Source: Tyto alba (taxonomy: Eukaryota > Chordata > Aves > Strigiformes > Tytonidae). Taken from it: 64,000 nucleotides of DNA. The notes below the pieces were generated by a model, which had not been told where the DNA came from, did no database searches, and saw nothing but the letters and a program-made list of their open reading frames with translations. Numbering within the stretch: position 1 is the first letter of the stretch; each line of letters opens with the position of its first letter. Shown in pieces: positions 1 to 24,300 of this stretch. The translations under genes were made by a program, and so were the position numbers. The stretch lies in contig NW_024881322.1 in assembly GCF_018691265.1 (NCBI RefSeq), positions 7,502,001-7,566,000 of the forward strand, read 5' to 3'.

Positions 1-2391
1 CTGCTGTGTTGCCTGAAGGACAACATACCTTTCATTATATTATTTCCAAGTAAACCAAATTAATTTATTTGCATTCCAGACATCTGTAATGAAGTTGTAG
101 GGCAAGGAGCATGATTAAGCGAAAGTACTGCACCCAGTATTTTGAGGTAACCCTCTTTTTACTACTGGACTTGAGTCTCCAAAGTCTTTCAACTAGAAAT
201 AGCAATTTTTAAATGGAATTACTAACCAGATTCAAACAAGACCTCAATCTTATTTTGAACATGCCAAATCAGCTGCCTATTTGGGAGGCCTAATTTTAAG
301 GTAAATCCAAATTCCCTCTGATCCTTGGCAAGCACTTATCTCTTGATAGCCATGCCTCCTAAACTGCCTCACAGCTAAAGTTAAGAGCTCTCAGGCTGTG
401 CACGAAAAACGTAAGCGAGTATATTTTTGTGCTGACGAAGAGAACCAGAAAAGTTTAAGTAAGCAGTCAATGGTTAAATCATTCTTTCAGATGAGTCTCA
501 GCAAGTCAGAGTATTTACTCAGTTGCTGAAATAAGCCCAAATATTCCTTCAGTATACTGTAATGCTACAAGATTTCTCATGGGTATATGTATATATTTTT
601 TTAATGTATTCAAACAAGCTTTAAGTATACAAAATAAATGGAAAGATTAATCCCTGGGAACCTTTGATTCTGTATTTCTTCTTCTTACATTTGATTTTCT
701 TTTTTATATGTGCAGAATACAGAAAAATGATGTATTTACAAATGTAACATGTCCTCATGGGAATAATCAGGTTGTGACACTGCACCTCTGGCAGGTCTAA
801 TATCAGACCAGTGCTACAAGACTTTAATATTATAGGTCTGGTTTTGATTTTCTGAAAGGACAACTGGTTTATTCATTTTCAAAATCAGGGTAACATGCAC
901 TCATACAATTAGTGTGAAACACCATGCAGACTTGTGTCTGATTTTATGCTGCAGGAAGTTGGTATGTACAGACACGGGTAGCAGTCATAAGAGGCTTCAT
1001 TATCAGGTGACAAAAAAATCCCATTTTATGTACTGAAATTTTCATTAAAGTATCTTTGTACCACTTGAAGAAAACACAATTTATTGTTTAATACCAGATT
1101 AACAAACTAAAACCAGCTGTTTCACACAGCAACTTCAAATTTGCTCCTCAGTGAAGCTTTATAGTCCAAATAATTTAAAGTGTCCTGTCACACAGCAGAA
1201 CTGGTTTTATCACCTCATACCCTGTCATTCTGCAGCAGTCTCAGGTCTTGCTTATATATGGTTACAGAACACATCATACTTCCAAATAATTTCAAAGTCA
1301 CTAGTCCCATTTCCACCACTTTGTCCTCCCCAGTCCCATCAGCTCTCAGTATTGTTTTGAATTTCAGCACATCCTGTTACATAAACGGTACAGAAATGGT
1401 CACTTTCAGTGTATGGTACATGGGCAACCGAAACATTGTAAAACTTTGTACCACAAGGTTTCTTGCCTTAAATTTCCTGTTTACAATTTCCTACTTGAGG
1501 AAAATCAAAATAATGATTTACCACATCTTAAAGATGAAATATAATAGTTTTAAATAAGCTGTCTGAGATCCCAAATAATGATGAACCTATAGGTAGCCAA
1601 CTGGAACAAATATACTTAAAAAAAAAAAAACAAAAACACAAAAACACCACCAAACCACTGAGCCCATCAGTGTGATAACCTAAATACACAATCTCCAAGG
1701 GGTTAGGCATCTTTCTTTTGCATTAGTTGATATCACCAACTACAATAAAAATTTCTGTATCTTGCTAGCACGATCAATTCAGATGAAGTTGATGCTTCTT
1801 AGACTGCATTCACCAAAGACAGGATTAAGACTACACAAATTTAGCAACTGCAGGCTCACTTACTGCAAGGGCTCTGCATAGAGCTAGTTTGCCAAACCAC
1901 ACATGCAGAAGTTGTGCAAACTGCTGTTAGGCTGTGAGACAGAAAACTTTGCTCTCTGTTCCACAGCAGTGAAGTCTCTCTCTTTTCAATGTTACGTCAA
2001 CAATAACAGGTAAAAAAACCACAGCTGTCAACTAAGGCCAGCAAGTAGAGAGGAAATATATTTTTAGTCATGAAGGACATTTTAAAATGCATTGATTGAA
2101 AATTTATATAAGCTGGATATGTACAGGTATATTTTGCTACTCATTTGTGACCTCAGATAGCTTTTACATAAATGGTTAAATTCTCTTTTAAAATAAAAAT
2201 ATGGCATACTGTTCATACAGTTCTATCTGAACTGCAAAGACTTAGCTCTTCCGAGTTTTATACTACATTTCTCTAGTTGGACTATAATAAAGTAAGAGAA
2301 GACTCAGATACCACGCTTCAGGTTCTAAGAAAACACTCAATCTTACTGAGATCCCTAGAAGGGTAAGTAAAATATAAAAAAAATACAACCC
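1..2391 (-). other. KIAA1143: 3' UTR and 3' flank of KIAA1143
   Basis: AT-rich sequence downstream of the KIAA1143 stop codon on the minus strand. I see no convincing coding exon in it. Reading on the minus strand, an AATAAA hexamer lies at 1080-1085 and another at 64-69. Either could end the transcript, so the 3' UTR may be 1.3 to 2.3 kb long. The exact end cannot be told from sequence alone. Confidence 0.5.
1080..1085 (-). terminator. KIAA1143: candidate poly(A) signal of KIAA1143
   Basis: A canonical AATAAA on the minus strand (TTTATT on plus), about 1.3 kb downstream of the stop codon. In AT-rich sequence this hexamer also arises by chance, so it is only a candidate. Confidence 0.3.
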
Positions 2392-12370
<9,979 letters not shown>

Positions 12371-12389
12371 ATGGCTCCGGGCGTGAGAG
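12371..12389 (+). CDS. KIF15: KIF15 exon 1 (coding part)
   Basis: ATGGCTCCGGGC encodes MAPG, as in human, then VR; the donor GTGAGG follows at 12390. It ends in phase 1 with only 19 coding bases, and is placed by its position in the promoter and by phase fit to exon 2. Confidence 0.85.
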
Positions 12390-15300
12390 GTGAGGGGAGG
12401 GAGGGGTGCTGCGTGGCTCTGAAGGGGCTGGGGAGGTTTCCCCGCTGGGTGGGGAGCAGGCGGGCGGCTCGGGGAGGGGGAGCCTGGCTGCTGGCCGGGC
12501 GAGGGACGGTTCTGCCCTGTGAGGCCAACTAACCTCCAGGTGTAAGGCCTAACAGGGTCGGGGAGAGGTATGGCCGTGCTGACGGGGCTCGGTTGCCCCA
12601 GGGAGCGGCTGAGGCCCCTGGGGTTGCTATCTCGGGTGGCCGTGGGGCCTCCGCGCTGCCTCCGGAGGGGTCGGGGAAGGGCGGCGGGGCTGGAGCAGCG
12701 GCACGGAGCGGGGTGAGCCCCCGCGATTCCAGAAGCGCTGCCGGCCCCGGTATGTGCCGGGGCTTCCCGCGGTGGAGTCGTGTAAGCAGTCCCGCCCAAG
12801 CAGGAAGGCTCTACAAAACCCGGCTGCTCTCAACCCTCCCACGTTTATCAGTTCGTTTTCTGTAATTTTAGCGAGTTTTAATCAACTGCAGTGTTTCTAA
12901 CTGTAGTCTCTTACAAACGTTCAAATGGGAGCCGCCCTTTAACAGGCGAGCTGAGAACGGTTAGTCGAGTCTGTTGCTTCCCAAGATATAGGTTGTGCAA
13001 GTACCTGTCAGTCTGATTTCAAGTTGCACTGCTTTTCTTGTGCCAGCTCATTTTGATACCTTATGCATTTGAGGAATAAATAACTGAATTAGAAGCTAGC
13101 ACGTTTCTCAAATGTTGTGTGAATCAAGGCAGGTAGGCTTCCATAGCAGCAGTAGAATATTTATGTAGTATGAATGTTGATGAGGTTAGTACCTTTGCAC
13201 ATCTTTATTAAATCTACTTTTAAAGGGATTCTCCTACAATAAAACCTGTGTACTTTTAGAGGCTTTATAAGGCCTTTATTATTGGAATATTTTAGTAAAG
13301 CTTTTTTTGTTGTCATTTTATTTTTAAAATTTGATTATGCTACTTAGTTAATATTTTGACTAACCTACGTGAAATAATTCCATGTCACATTCACCCTTAA
13401 GTAAAAAATAAGTCACCATATCTACCTAGGGGATAATATCTGCCATCTCCTTGAAAGGTGAAGTTGTGCAAATTGATGCTCATATGTATAGGAGAGCTTT
13501 ATGCATTGCAGAGTGCTCAATATTGCTTCATAAAAGTGAAAGTTATATAGCTACTCACTTGTGCAGGTTTAGGAACTTGACTTTTTGCATTCACATCAAT
13601 AGTAAAACTATTTCATGCTGTATTGTTTTATCTGCAGCGAGCTAGCAATTTTTAAAATATAATGGGAATAAATAATACTATTAATATTTATGTTCCATTT
13701 TCTCCAAAGGACTTGCAAAACATCGTATACATTAGGAGACTACTCATTGCAGATTCATTTACAAGTGTGTGCATGCTCAGACTGCAGAACTAGAGCTTTC
13801 TCTACCTCTGCAAGAAACTGCAAACTTTCTGGCAAAGGAAGATATCTGATAAATATTTTTGTGCAGTTCTGATTCATGCATGAAACAGATATTTATAAGG
13901 CTCTCCATTTATCTCCCTCAGTACTGCTTACAGTATTTTTCTGTTTAAATGAGGGGTTTTGAGTGATGATTTTATCTTGTTTAATTTTTGTGTCTTTCAC
14001 TTTTTATTTTATAGGAGATTTACGTGACTCTGCATTACCTTTGTTGAACTCACCTAGGTAAAGTAGTATCAGCCAGTTCCCATATATGAATAAACATATT
14101 GCACAAAAAGTACAAACAAACCTAGTATAATTTTGTGAAATAATTTAAAGTTTTTTCTTTGAACATGTTCCTGCACAAGACTGTTGCCTTTCTCTCCTTC
14201 CTTATTGTTTTTTTTTTTTTTTTAAAAAGTTCTCTTAATAAAAATGTTGCTCTGAGGCAATGCAGTAAATTCTCATCTGTCCACTAACTCTTCAGCAGGA
14301 CTCTAGAATTTCTCTGAATATATATTCCGTGAGGAACTTTAATTCTGTGAGAAAGTCCTAGGCTAAAACAAAAAGCCCTCCTCCAAATATAAATACTCTG
14401 CCACAACTCAGAGTAATATTATCCAATGAAAACATATTTGGCAAGTTAATGCAGTATGTCTTAAATCCAGTATAACATCTTGCCTTTCTTAGCTGCTTCC
14501 CCTTACTTTTTTAGCCCTTTCTTCTGCTATTCCCCAACTCCACATTTCAGTCATGAAGTCTTTCCCCCATTTTAAAACTATTAGCTTCCTTTCATTTGTT
14601 TACCAAAAATAAAACTCAATAACAGTTGTAACACCCTCATGCTATAACTGCCTCTTGGGAAAGAATGAAGTAAAGTAAATCAAGTTTGCTACTGCTTCAT
14701 GTAAGAATTTAATTATTTACTATTATATCTGTATATTGGTATTTATGCCAGAACTTCTCAAAGCTTTAATATAATAGTCATATACAGTTACTTATTTAAG
14801 CTAAATTTATGGGTGCATTCACTGACAAATATGATGAAATAGATTAGGGAGCTTTTAGATGTAGGTGCTGCTATACTTTATTGGACTCATGGATCAAGAA
14901 TTGATCTGTCCCTTGTGAGCAGCAAAGAAAAATGCTAGTAACTATCTTGCTGGAAAGTAGCATCATCTGCTGCATTTGTAAAGTCTTTTGTAATTTCCAG
15001 TAGTAAGAAAGATGCCTGAAGCCTATAGAAACCTTTATTATAATGCTGGTTTTATATATCTCAAGTTCACAGTGAAATGTGTTCTTTTAGAGCTAAAGTT
15101 ACATGCAACATCAATAAATTTCAGTAACTTAATGGGTTTTTTGTTTTAAATCTGCCACATTGTTACCTTTAATAAATCCGTGGTTTGTAGTGAATTGATG
15201 TGTACAGATACATGTAGTATATTTTCCGGAAAGATGTTTGTATGACTTCCCATGCTTAATCTGTTTTTTTATTATTTAATTTTATCAAACAGCAGATAGA

Positions 15301-18300
15301 TCTGCTTCAAAGTAATCTAATGCATAAATATTCATTTAGTGTTGAAGGTGATGCTATCAAAGTTTATGTAAGGGTACGTCCCCCTTCAGAAGGAACTGCA
15401 TTAACTGGTGGAGATCAAGGCTTGTGCTTATCTGTTCTTTCATCAAATACCATCCGTCTGCATTCGAAGCCCGAGCCAAAGATATTCACTTTTGATTATG
15501 TTGCAAATATGGAAACGACACAGGTAATAACTTCTAGAACCTTGTAATGATATTGCAGTTTTTCCTCAGATGTTGACAATGGCTACACTAAACCTTTCTA
15601 AAGATGTAATGCCTTGGGTCTTATTTTTTTGCAGTGGTCAGACTGGTAATATGTAGTTATAGTACAGAAATGTTGCACTAAATTCTGCTCTCTAATAGTT
15701 TTAGTGTATTTTTTTAACTGTTAATTTCTTTAATTAAAGTTTTCATTAAAATTGAAGTTTCTATTTGGAAATGTTACAGTAACACCATAGACAGAAAATA
15801 AATCCCCCTGTTGAGACAAACATATAAAAATAGCTGGTAGTCAGTAGCTGATATTAAAGATGTGATTTATATATTAGGAACTTAGGAGTTTATATTCTAT
15901 TTGTTATATTTCCCTCATACATTTGCCTTTTAAACAGATGCATTGTTCATCTGGGACATGTAATACTGGAAGGAAAATTCTTCAATTTAATTTTTATAAT
16001 ATTGCGTTTGAAATTCTGAACATAATTTTAACTCCCCTAAGGCTTCAGATGCCTTTAACTTCTGTTTAAAAAAAGACACACACATCCCCAAAACCCACTC
16101 ACTGTAGGCTGTTATTTGTAGCGAGGCTTTTCTTGCAGGTCTAAGAGAATTACATGAAAATAGAGGAGGCTAACAGTTTGCAGATTTGTTGACTAAGCCA
16201 TTGTGCAGTGGCAAATGTTGAAAGTTAACTAGATTTGATAAGTGTCATGGTATCAGTTTTGACCTACTGATGTTATAAACCACAACATAATCAAAAACAC
16301 TGGACCAAAATTAATATAATATGTATTTAAAAGCAGTTGCTGTGATGTTGAGTTGTATTACTTTTCTTTCAGTTCATCAAGGAATACGTTTTTTTCAGAG
16401 GAAGTGATATATTGTTTTTCTATGAGAACTCCAGGGGTCATGATACTTGTCTTACCTTAAGAAATGCATCTATTTTAGACATAATTATGACATAGAAAAC
16501 ACTGATAGAAGAGATATTTAAATGAGTGGTGCCAAGTGCCTTCTCTTTCCCTTGTCCTCAGGAATCGGTGTTCTCAGGTGTGGCCAAAAAAATTGTTGAA
16601 TCTTGTATGAATGGCTACAATGGAACCATCTTTGCATAGTAAGTCATTTAATGGTATTTCGTAGCAATTGCAACATTTGAGGTGTTTGTGTTAGTGAGTA
16701 GTTGTGGTTTTAAGTTCCAGAGCCTGCTTAATGGTGGAGTAAATGTTTCAAGTTCTTCCTTAGTGCAGCACAACATAGGGAATGTTTTTGCAATATTGAA
16801 GAGTACTTCTTACTCCTCTTCCAGAGGAATCTATTTGCGGGTGTTATGCTTCTAATACTTAAGGCCAGTAGTGTGGATTGTAAACTCGTTTCAATTTTAC
16901 TATTGTTTTGTTTAAAAACTAGAAGCTTATTGTACTGTTAAAGAAAGCTAGTTGTTTTCAGTATGTTCAATAGTAAAATGAAATGAAAATCACTTGATAC
17001 TGGCCAGCTCAACTCTTTTGTGAGTCTTATCTGCCTGTGGGAAAACTCATGAATGATTTTAACTTTCAAAATATTTTCAAGGTAGAAATATATCCATGAC
17101 TAGTAGCATGATCATCATTACATTAATTATTAATAATTTTTAATTTTAAAAACTGAGTAAGCACTTCAGTCAAAAATGCTAACTTGAAGGACTGATCTCA
17201 TCAAAACCTTACTGGGTTTTTTAGCCTAGCATGGCATTTGTAAAACTCTGAAGTCTACTTTGTTACAATATACGAATGTGAAAAAATGAGGTGAAATTGC
17301 CCGGAAGTTTTTCCTGAATGATTAATAACTATGGTTTAAAAAAAAGGATATATTCAACTTAAACACAAAATGAGAAAAATACTTTTATGTGCACTACTGA
17401 CTGACACAAAACCCAAAAGATTGACCCAAAAATTAGTTTAATGTATATATTTGAAAGCCTTCATTTTAATGCTAAATTCCACTATTTTCCTTTCCAACAG
17501 AAATCAGGAAGAAAATGGGGGGAGGGGGGAGGAGCGGAGAAAGAGAAAAGGTAGTATATCTAAAATAATGGTCAAATTTGCTGTTCTATTTTTATACCTT
17601 TTTAGCTGATTTCTTAGCTTGCCTCTGTCTCTCTTCAGTTTGGAAGAATTTTTTTATTTTAAACTGTGAGTTCTCATTAAAAGATGCAAATTAATGAAAA
17701 ATTCAGAGCCAGAATAAAGCTTTATATGACCTTTTTTCTTTTGTTAGTGGCCAGACTGGGTCAGGAAAAACCTTTACTATGTTGGGTAAGTGCATGAGAG
17801 AGCTTAGTCTTTCACTGGTTTCTTAATGTGTTTTTTTTTTTTTTTTGTCCTGAGTTGAAATGTCTTGCTCAAACACCAGGAATTATTGAGATTTTTGTCT
17901 TCCTACAAATAACTGTAAGGTTAAAGAAATGGTGTAGTGCTCAGTGCAGAAGTTCTTGCTTTGTCAAAAGAGTGAAGTATAGGTACTCTATCTTTTTGAA
18001 GGTAGAGATTTTTTTCTGTTTTTAACAGAAGAGAAGCTTTTCAGTTAAATCAAACTTTAAGTAAACTTTCTTCAAAATAAGTATTCTACTGGCTTCCCTT
18101 TTTGGCTGATATACCTTGCACGTGTAGAAAAATATTCTAGTATGCAAGGGTCTTCCATATTAAAATATACCGGTTTCCAAAATAACTGCTTCCTACCCAA
18201 CTAGGAATTTAAGGACTCTGTATATGAAGGTATCCCCTTGTAATCTTGTTCTTCATACAGTGTTGACTGTAAGTGCATTAATATTGTGCTTGACATTAGA

Positions 18301-21300
18301 AAGTAACTGAAATAACCAAAACCAGTTTGGTCAACATGTTTTCAAGGACTATACAGAAATTAACTAAACATGGGGACAGATTCACCCCGTCTTTCTGGTT
18401 CTTCGAGACAGGGTTAAGGTAGCTGTATTGGCATATCTGTACATGTTTTCTACAGTAGTCCAAGTAGTTTATGCTGTTTTACTTAGGTAACTTATGGACA
18501 GGTAAAATAAACTTCCACAAGCATCATTTAGACTACATAGAAATCTGAGTATGGAATATTATCTTAGAAACTTGATTTTATTGCATTTCTTCTGTGATTT
18601 TGCCATAAACTGACTAAAACCTAGTTGCTGAATTCTTCTCTAATGACATCTTGAAAAGGTCAACCATTACTTTTGTAGTACTAATTAATTATTTTTTTAA
18701 TTAAAAATCTCTTTAGGACCACCTGATTCTGATAATTTCACTCACAGTCTGAGAGGTGTAATTCCACGGAGTTTTGAATACTTATTTTTTCTAATTGAAC
18801 GTGAAAAAGAAAAGGTACATTTATTTTACACTTACTATTGCAGTGAAAGTAATGTCTCACATTAAAGATTAGCTAAGGTTGTTTGGTAAGCTGGGTGTGC
18901 AGCAGTTAAGTTTCCGGGATTATTGCCATCTTGCATCAAACTTATTAATGAGAAATGCTTGCATCTAGTACTTTGCCCAATTATAGTACGCTTTCTTCAG
19001 ACAGAAGTATTCTTATTTTGAGACTAAGAATACATCTAGGTTTCTGGATGTTGGTTGTCATCTGGGCATCAGAAATGTATAGTATGCAGAATATATATGC
19101 AAACTGGTAGCTTTAGATATGTGTGAAAAGAGACTCACTGCCATACAGTGCCAGACTTAATAAAATCAATCTGTTTATAGTGTAAATTACTGTGTTTTTC
19201 AGGCTGGCAGTGGAAAGAGTTTTCTCTGCAAATGCTCATTTATTGAAATCTACAATGAACAGATATTTGACTTGCTAGATTCTGCTTCAGCTGGACTCTT
19301 TCTCAGAGAACACATCAAGAAGGGAGTCTTTGTTGATGGTGCTGTTGAGCAGGTGTTGTCATCTGCTGCTGAAGCATACCAGGTATTTTTTTGACACTTT
19401 TTAATGTTTGGACTATTTATTTTTATGCTTATTTTGTAAATATTCTTCTCTGATTAGAGAACATATTTTTTTACACAGTGTCTGAGATACCCTATTCCCA
19501 TATCTCCACCCTCCAAAAAACAATGTAAAAAGCTGTTTCTAGGCAATGCTTCCTGACTGTCCTACACATGTAAGAAATCATATAGTTCTGGAGTTTGGAA
19601 TATATGAATTGCAATTGCAGTAATCTTTCTGTAATGCTTGCCCTACACATCTCTGAAAGAGCAACAGAAAACTACATCTCCTGCTAATTAGGCAGCATGT
19701 GTGTTCCAGAAATTGTGAGGTTTATTTTTCCATGAATGAGACACACATAGTACCTCTGTTACTTTTTTTCCTTGTGTACTGCTAATGTACATCAGTATTG
19801 GATATGTTATGCTTTCAACCAGCAATGGCACTCCTGGAGGAAAGAAGTGAATATTATAATTAGAGTTTTTTATTAAGCTTGACTGTAGCTATATTTTTTC
19901 ACTTTTAAAGTATTTCTGTTGGAAAAAAGTAAAGAAGTCCTTACCCTTGGGATGTTTTGAAATCTGTTGCACTGAAATACTCTTACTACTGTTTGTCACC
20001 AGTATGTAAATACAGGGTACAGTCTAGGATACTTGATATTATATCATGTCTTTTCTATGCTTAGGTATTAACTATGGGCTGGAGAAACCGTCGTGTAGCA
20101 TCAACTTCAATGAACAGAGAATCATCAAGATCACATGCAGTTTTCACTATCACAGTGGAATCCATGGAGAAAAACAATGAGACTGTTAACATTCGGTCTT
20201 CCCTGCTCAACCTGGTAGATTTGGCAGGATCTGAGAGACAGAAGGACACCCACACAGAAGGACTGAGGTTAAAGGTTAGTTCTGTAATATCTGTGACATC
20301 TTTTTCCTTTCAGATGTACTGCCCTGTTCCATCTGTCAAATCTGTTCACCTTTGTTCTCTTTTTTAGGAAGCAGGTAACATAAATCGATCACTAAGTTGC
20401 CTGGGCCAGGTGATCACAGCACTTGTTGATGTGGGTAATGGAAAACAGAGACACATTTGTTACCGGGATTCCAAGCTCACTTTTCTGTTACGGGTAATAT
20501 ATATACTCTGTATTTTATATGCTACTTGGGATGTAGAAAAAAATATTTGTTTGGGTTGTTTTTTTTACTCTAAAAAGCTGAACCGGGGTGTATTAAAAAT
20601 TTGCGTCAATATTGGGCAGGTGGAAGAAAGCTTGAAACATGTCTTTGTACCTCAACAGACTTCCAGTCAATTTATTGCTGTTAAAACGAATTTAGTTATG
20701 CTCATAATCTCCTATTACATATTTGCAAATTTTAAAGAAGCATATGTTTTCATCCCTATAATTTGGGAAATACTGTGTATCACAATGAGATTTGTAGAAA
20801 TGTTTGACAGGATTTCCAGAATTAGCCTACGTGTGCTAAGTTTTGGCATGATGTTAAGACTTAGATAAATTCACAGTTTCCTACCTGAGAGCTTATGGGC
20901 TCTTTTCAAGATGAACAGAAAACAGATGGAAGTAGTCAGACATTTGTTGGATGCCAGCATTCACCAAAATTTTGTGAACAGTAATGAATAATATCTGTAA
21001 TATATTTTTGTATTATAATATAGTACTTGTACATAATATAGTATTGCTGTGATCACAGCAAAATTTCCTGGTCGTTCCATCTCTGTTCCATGTGTATCTT
21101 TGAATCATGAACCTCTGAAGAATTGTTTTTCCAATGCAACCCAAAATACATAGAAATTGGAAGAGAATTGCAGCTGTGTGAGTTGTTACCCAAGTGGTTA
21201 ATTTTTTTAGGTGGCTGTACTGCAAAGAAGTCCATGAACATGGCCTTCTCTAGTAGAGAGAGAATGCCATTGAGACTTGTGGGCTATTTTGTAGTGCTAG

Positions 21301-24300
21301 ACTTTTAGTCTTAGGTGTACCTGCTGCCTTCTCCAGGGATTTCAGAGCTAATTTTTTAACAGCACAGAAATATCTGAAGAAAGGCGTGTGAAAGGAAGAG
21401 GTTCCTTTTATATCCTTGGTCAAGAATCTGTTGATTTGTGATGTTTGTTTGTCAGTTGCCACCAGAAGATAGGTTAGAACAATCCACAGGCTAGATGATG
21501 TTCAAAATAGTCCAAATACCAATCTGCTATTGACCAAGGTTAAAGTGAAATATCTACTTTATTCCCTGAATTTTTTCTGGTTTTCTTATTTTCTTTTCTC
21601 TCCCTGCTGTTCAGGTATTAAAAAAAAAAAAAAGTCAAATTGTTCATAAGTAATATAGTCAGGATTTTAAAAACCCAAATAAAGTCTTTACAGTCACATC
21701 CTTTATACCCACAATGGAAATAAAAATCAGGAATTTACCTAGCATGGGGATTTGTTAAATAAAATCCCTTCTGTAATTTGTTCAAAACGATACACAGTAG
21801 CTGTTACATGATGGCTTGCTGCTGTCACCAAAAACATGCAAATAAGGCTAACTTCCATGTTTTTAAATAGGATTCCCTTGGTGGTAATGCAAAAACATGT
21901 ATAATCGCAAATGTTCATCCGGGATCCAGGTGTTTTGGTGAAACACTATCCACTCTTAATTTTGCGCAGCGAGCAAAGTTGATTAAAAACAAGGTAAGAG
22001 TTACTCAGTGTCTTTGTTGCAATGAACTAATTCTTGTCACTTAAGCTACCATCTGCAAACAAGGTAGCTTAATTGAAATACTGTTGTGCTTTCACTAATT
22101 TAATATAAATTATTTTAACATACTAAATTTGCTTTCCTAAATGTATTTTATGACAAATGATTTTTGAGGACTTGTTTGCTTTTGATTATGAATAGAGTAC
22201 AACAGCTGGAGACTCAGTGATGGCTGACAGTAGTATATTCATTGCTTGTTTTCAGAGCACTTAATTAGAAAAAGGAAACAGTAAAATCTGTACTAAAAAT
22301 TATAGTAGTCATAAAAAATTTAGATTCAGTGGTATTTCAGTGCATTCAGTTTTTATATATGCTAATACCCAAAATGTAATTTCTTATGAGTGGAGTTTAA
22401 AAGTATGTTGGCTACTTGCTGGAACCCACTGTCTTTGTATACTGCTTTGCTGGTCAAGAAGTTCCAGACAGAATTCTGCAGAAAACATTACATTTTTTAA
22501 CCAATATTTTTAGCTGAAGTGCAACTTACTGGTTTCTCAGTAAGTGGAACATTGCTTTTCCCATGAGTTCTTCCTTTCCTAAGATGGAAAGAATTCTCCA
22601 TAGTTTTGCTGCTTTGCAGTCTGAGCTTTCTCTTATCCTATAAAATACAAGATTTTTATTTGTACCTCTTCCTATTTTACTCTCAACATATTTATGAAAG
22701 GCTGTGGTAAATGAAGACACACAAGGAAATGTGAGCCAGCTGCAAGCTGAGGTCAAGAAGTTGAAAGAGCAGCTTTCTCAACTTACTTCTGTGGTATCTG
22801 TGCATGATATTTCTGTATCTCAAGGTAAGAGCGAGAGGAGAGAGAACTTACTACTTGTGTAGCATAGAGTATTGCAGCCTTCTGTGATTCATTAAGTTTC
22901 TGAACAATTAATGTTTTTGTGGAACTGACCTAGAGAAGTTGCGTTTGTCTTGTGGATCCCACTGCCTGTATTTGTATCTAAAATTTTGAAGAAATGGTTA
23001 ATGTGATTTTATTTTCTTCCTCTCATAAGCTTGTGTACCAGGCTATGGTTTTATTATATAATACGTAGAATATTCTTCCAGTTTCTAAGAGGTATGCTTC
23101 CTAATCCTTTAAGTAAGCAAAAGTTTACATGTGACTACTTGTACACTCAGGTCAGAGGGAGGGCATTAAGGTGTTGATAATGCTACATTCTTTTTAAGCT
23201 TAGGACTGGACTTTTTCCCTTCTTCCCTTTTTGCCCCTTCAGGAAGATCCTGAGAAGGATGTTACCCTTTCAATAAAAGATTGATTTCAATGTAAGATGC
23301 TAATAGGGGTTTTATGCAATTTTTTTTCTTCCAGCAGCTTTTCACTAGACCATTGTATCTGCAGTACAGATCCCATTAGAGCTTTATATTATGTATACTT
23401 CTCACTAAAACAAGCTACCTTATAATGTTTGGTTACAAGGTAGTAAACTCGGTCTTGTAACTCTTACTTTGTTCCTGAGTTAACTCTTCCCTGACATTGC
23501 CAAGAAATAGAAGATAAAGCAATAGCAGTTACTACAGAAGTTAGTCTTGTCTAATATAAGGTATCTGTGGTTGATTTTTCCTAAGGAAGAAAGATTTCTC
23601 TGTTAGTATAGACATTTAACCAGTAGAAACAAGGCAGTGATTATGTAGGACACTGAATCACTGTCCATGATTCCATGAATACTGACAGAGGGCTCAAAAA
23701 TGTTTAGACCTCTGATAGAGTTCCAAGGGAAAGCAAGTGATAATGCTTCAACACTGAACGGAGGTTTTATGCAGAGCCTAATGGTTAGAGCTGTGTTTAG
23801 TCTATGCAGTTAAATTTTGTTTGTAATATTCGATCACACAAATATGAAATCTGCTTGCTAGCTACTTTAAAAACATGATGGCGTTTTTAAATATATTACA
23901 ACAGGGTGGTAGTTATGCACCTAGATACTATGGTGATTAGTATTCTATAAATAAGTAGTCTTGCCTGTGTGAGGATATTCAGGAGAGCTATTTTGAATGA
24001 ATTTCTGAAGTGGATTAGTTAAACACTTTTAATCCCTTGTGTGGCACTTTTCTTCCAGGTTAAATCAGTAATTGTCCACTTAATTCATTCTTATTTTCCT
24101 GTATTTCCTTCTCATAAGCTAGTTAGTCCACTTTCAAAATGTACAAACTGTAGTAATAATGGAAATAATGGCTTAGTGTTATCAAATTGATTTCAGAGGG
24201 GTTTTTCATTTTATAGATATACTCAGCTGAACAGGCTGATTCTTTTGTTTTACTAAAAGTTCATTGTAAAACCATTTAATGCTTGAACAACTTTGTTAAT

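Noticed and set aside
20410..20868. 152-codon open frame in the KIF15 region
   Set aside because: It starts in exon 9 and runs through the clear GTAATA donor into intron; the kinesin homology ends exactly at the donor.
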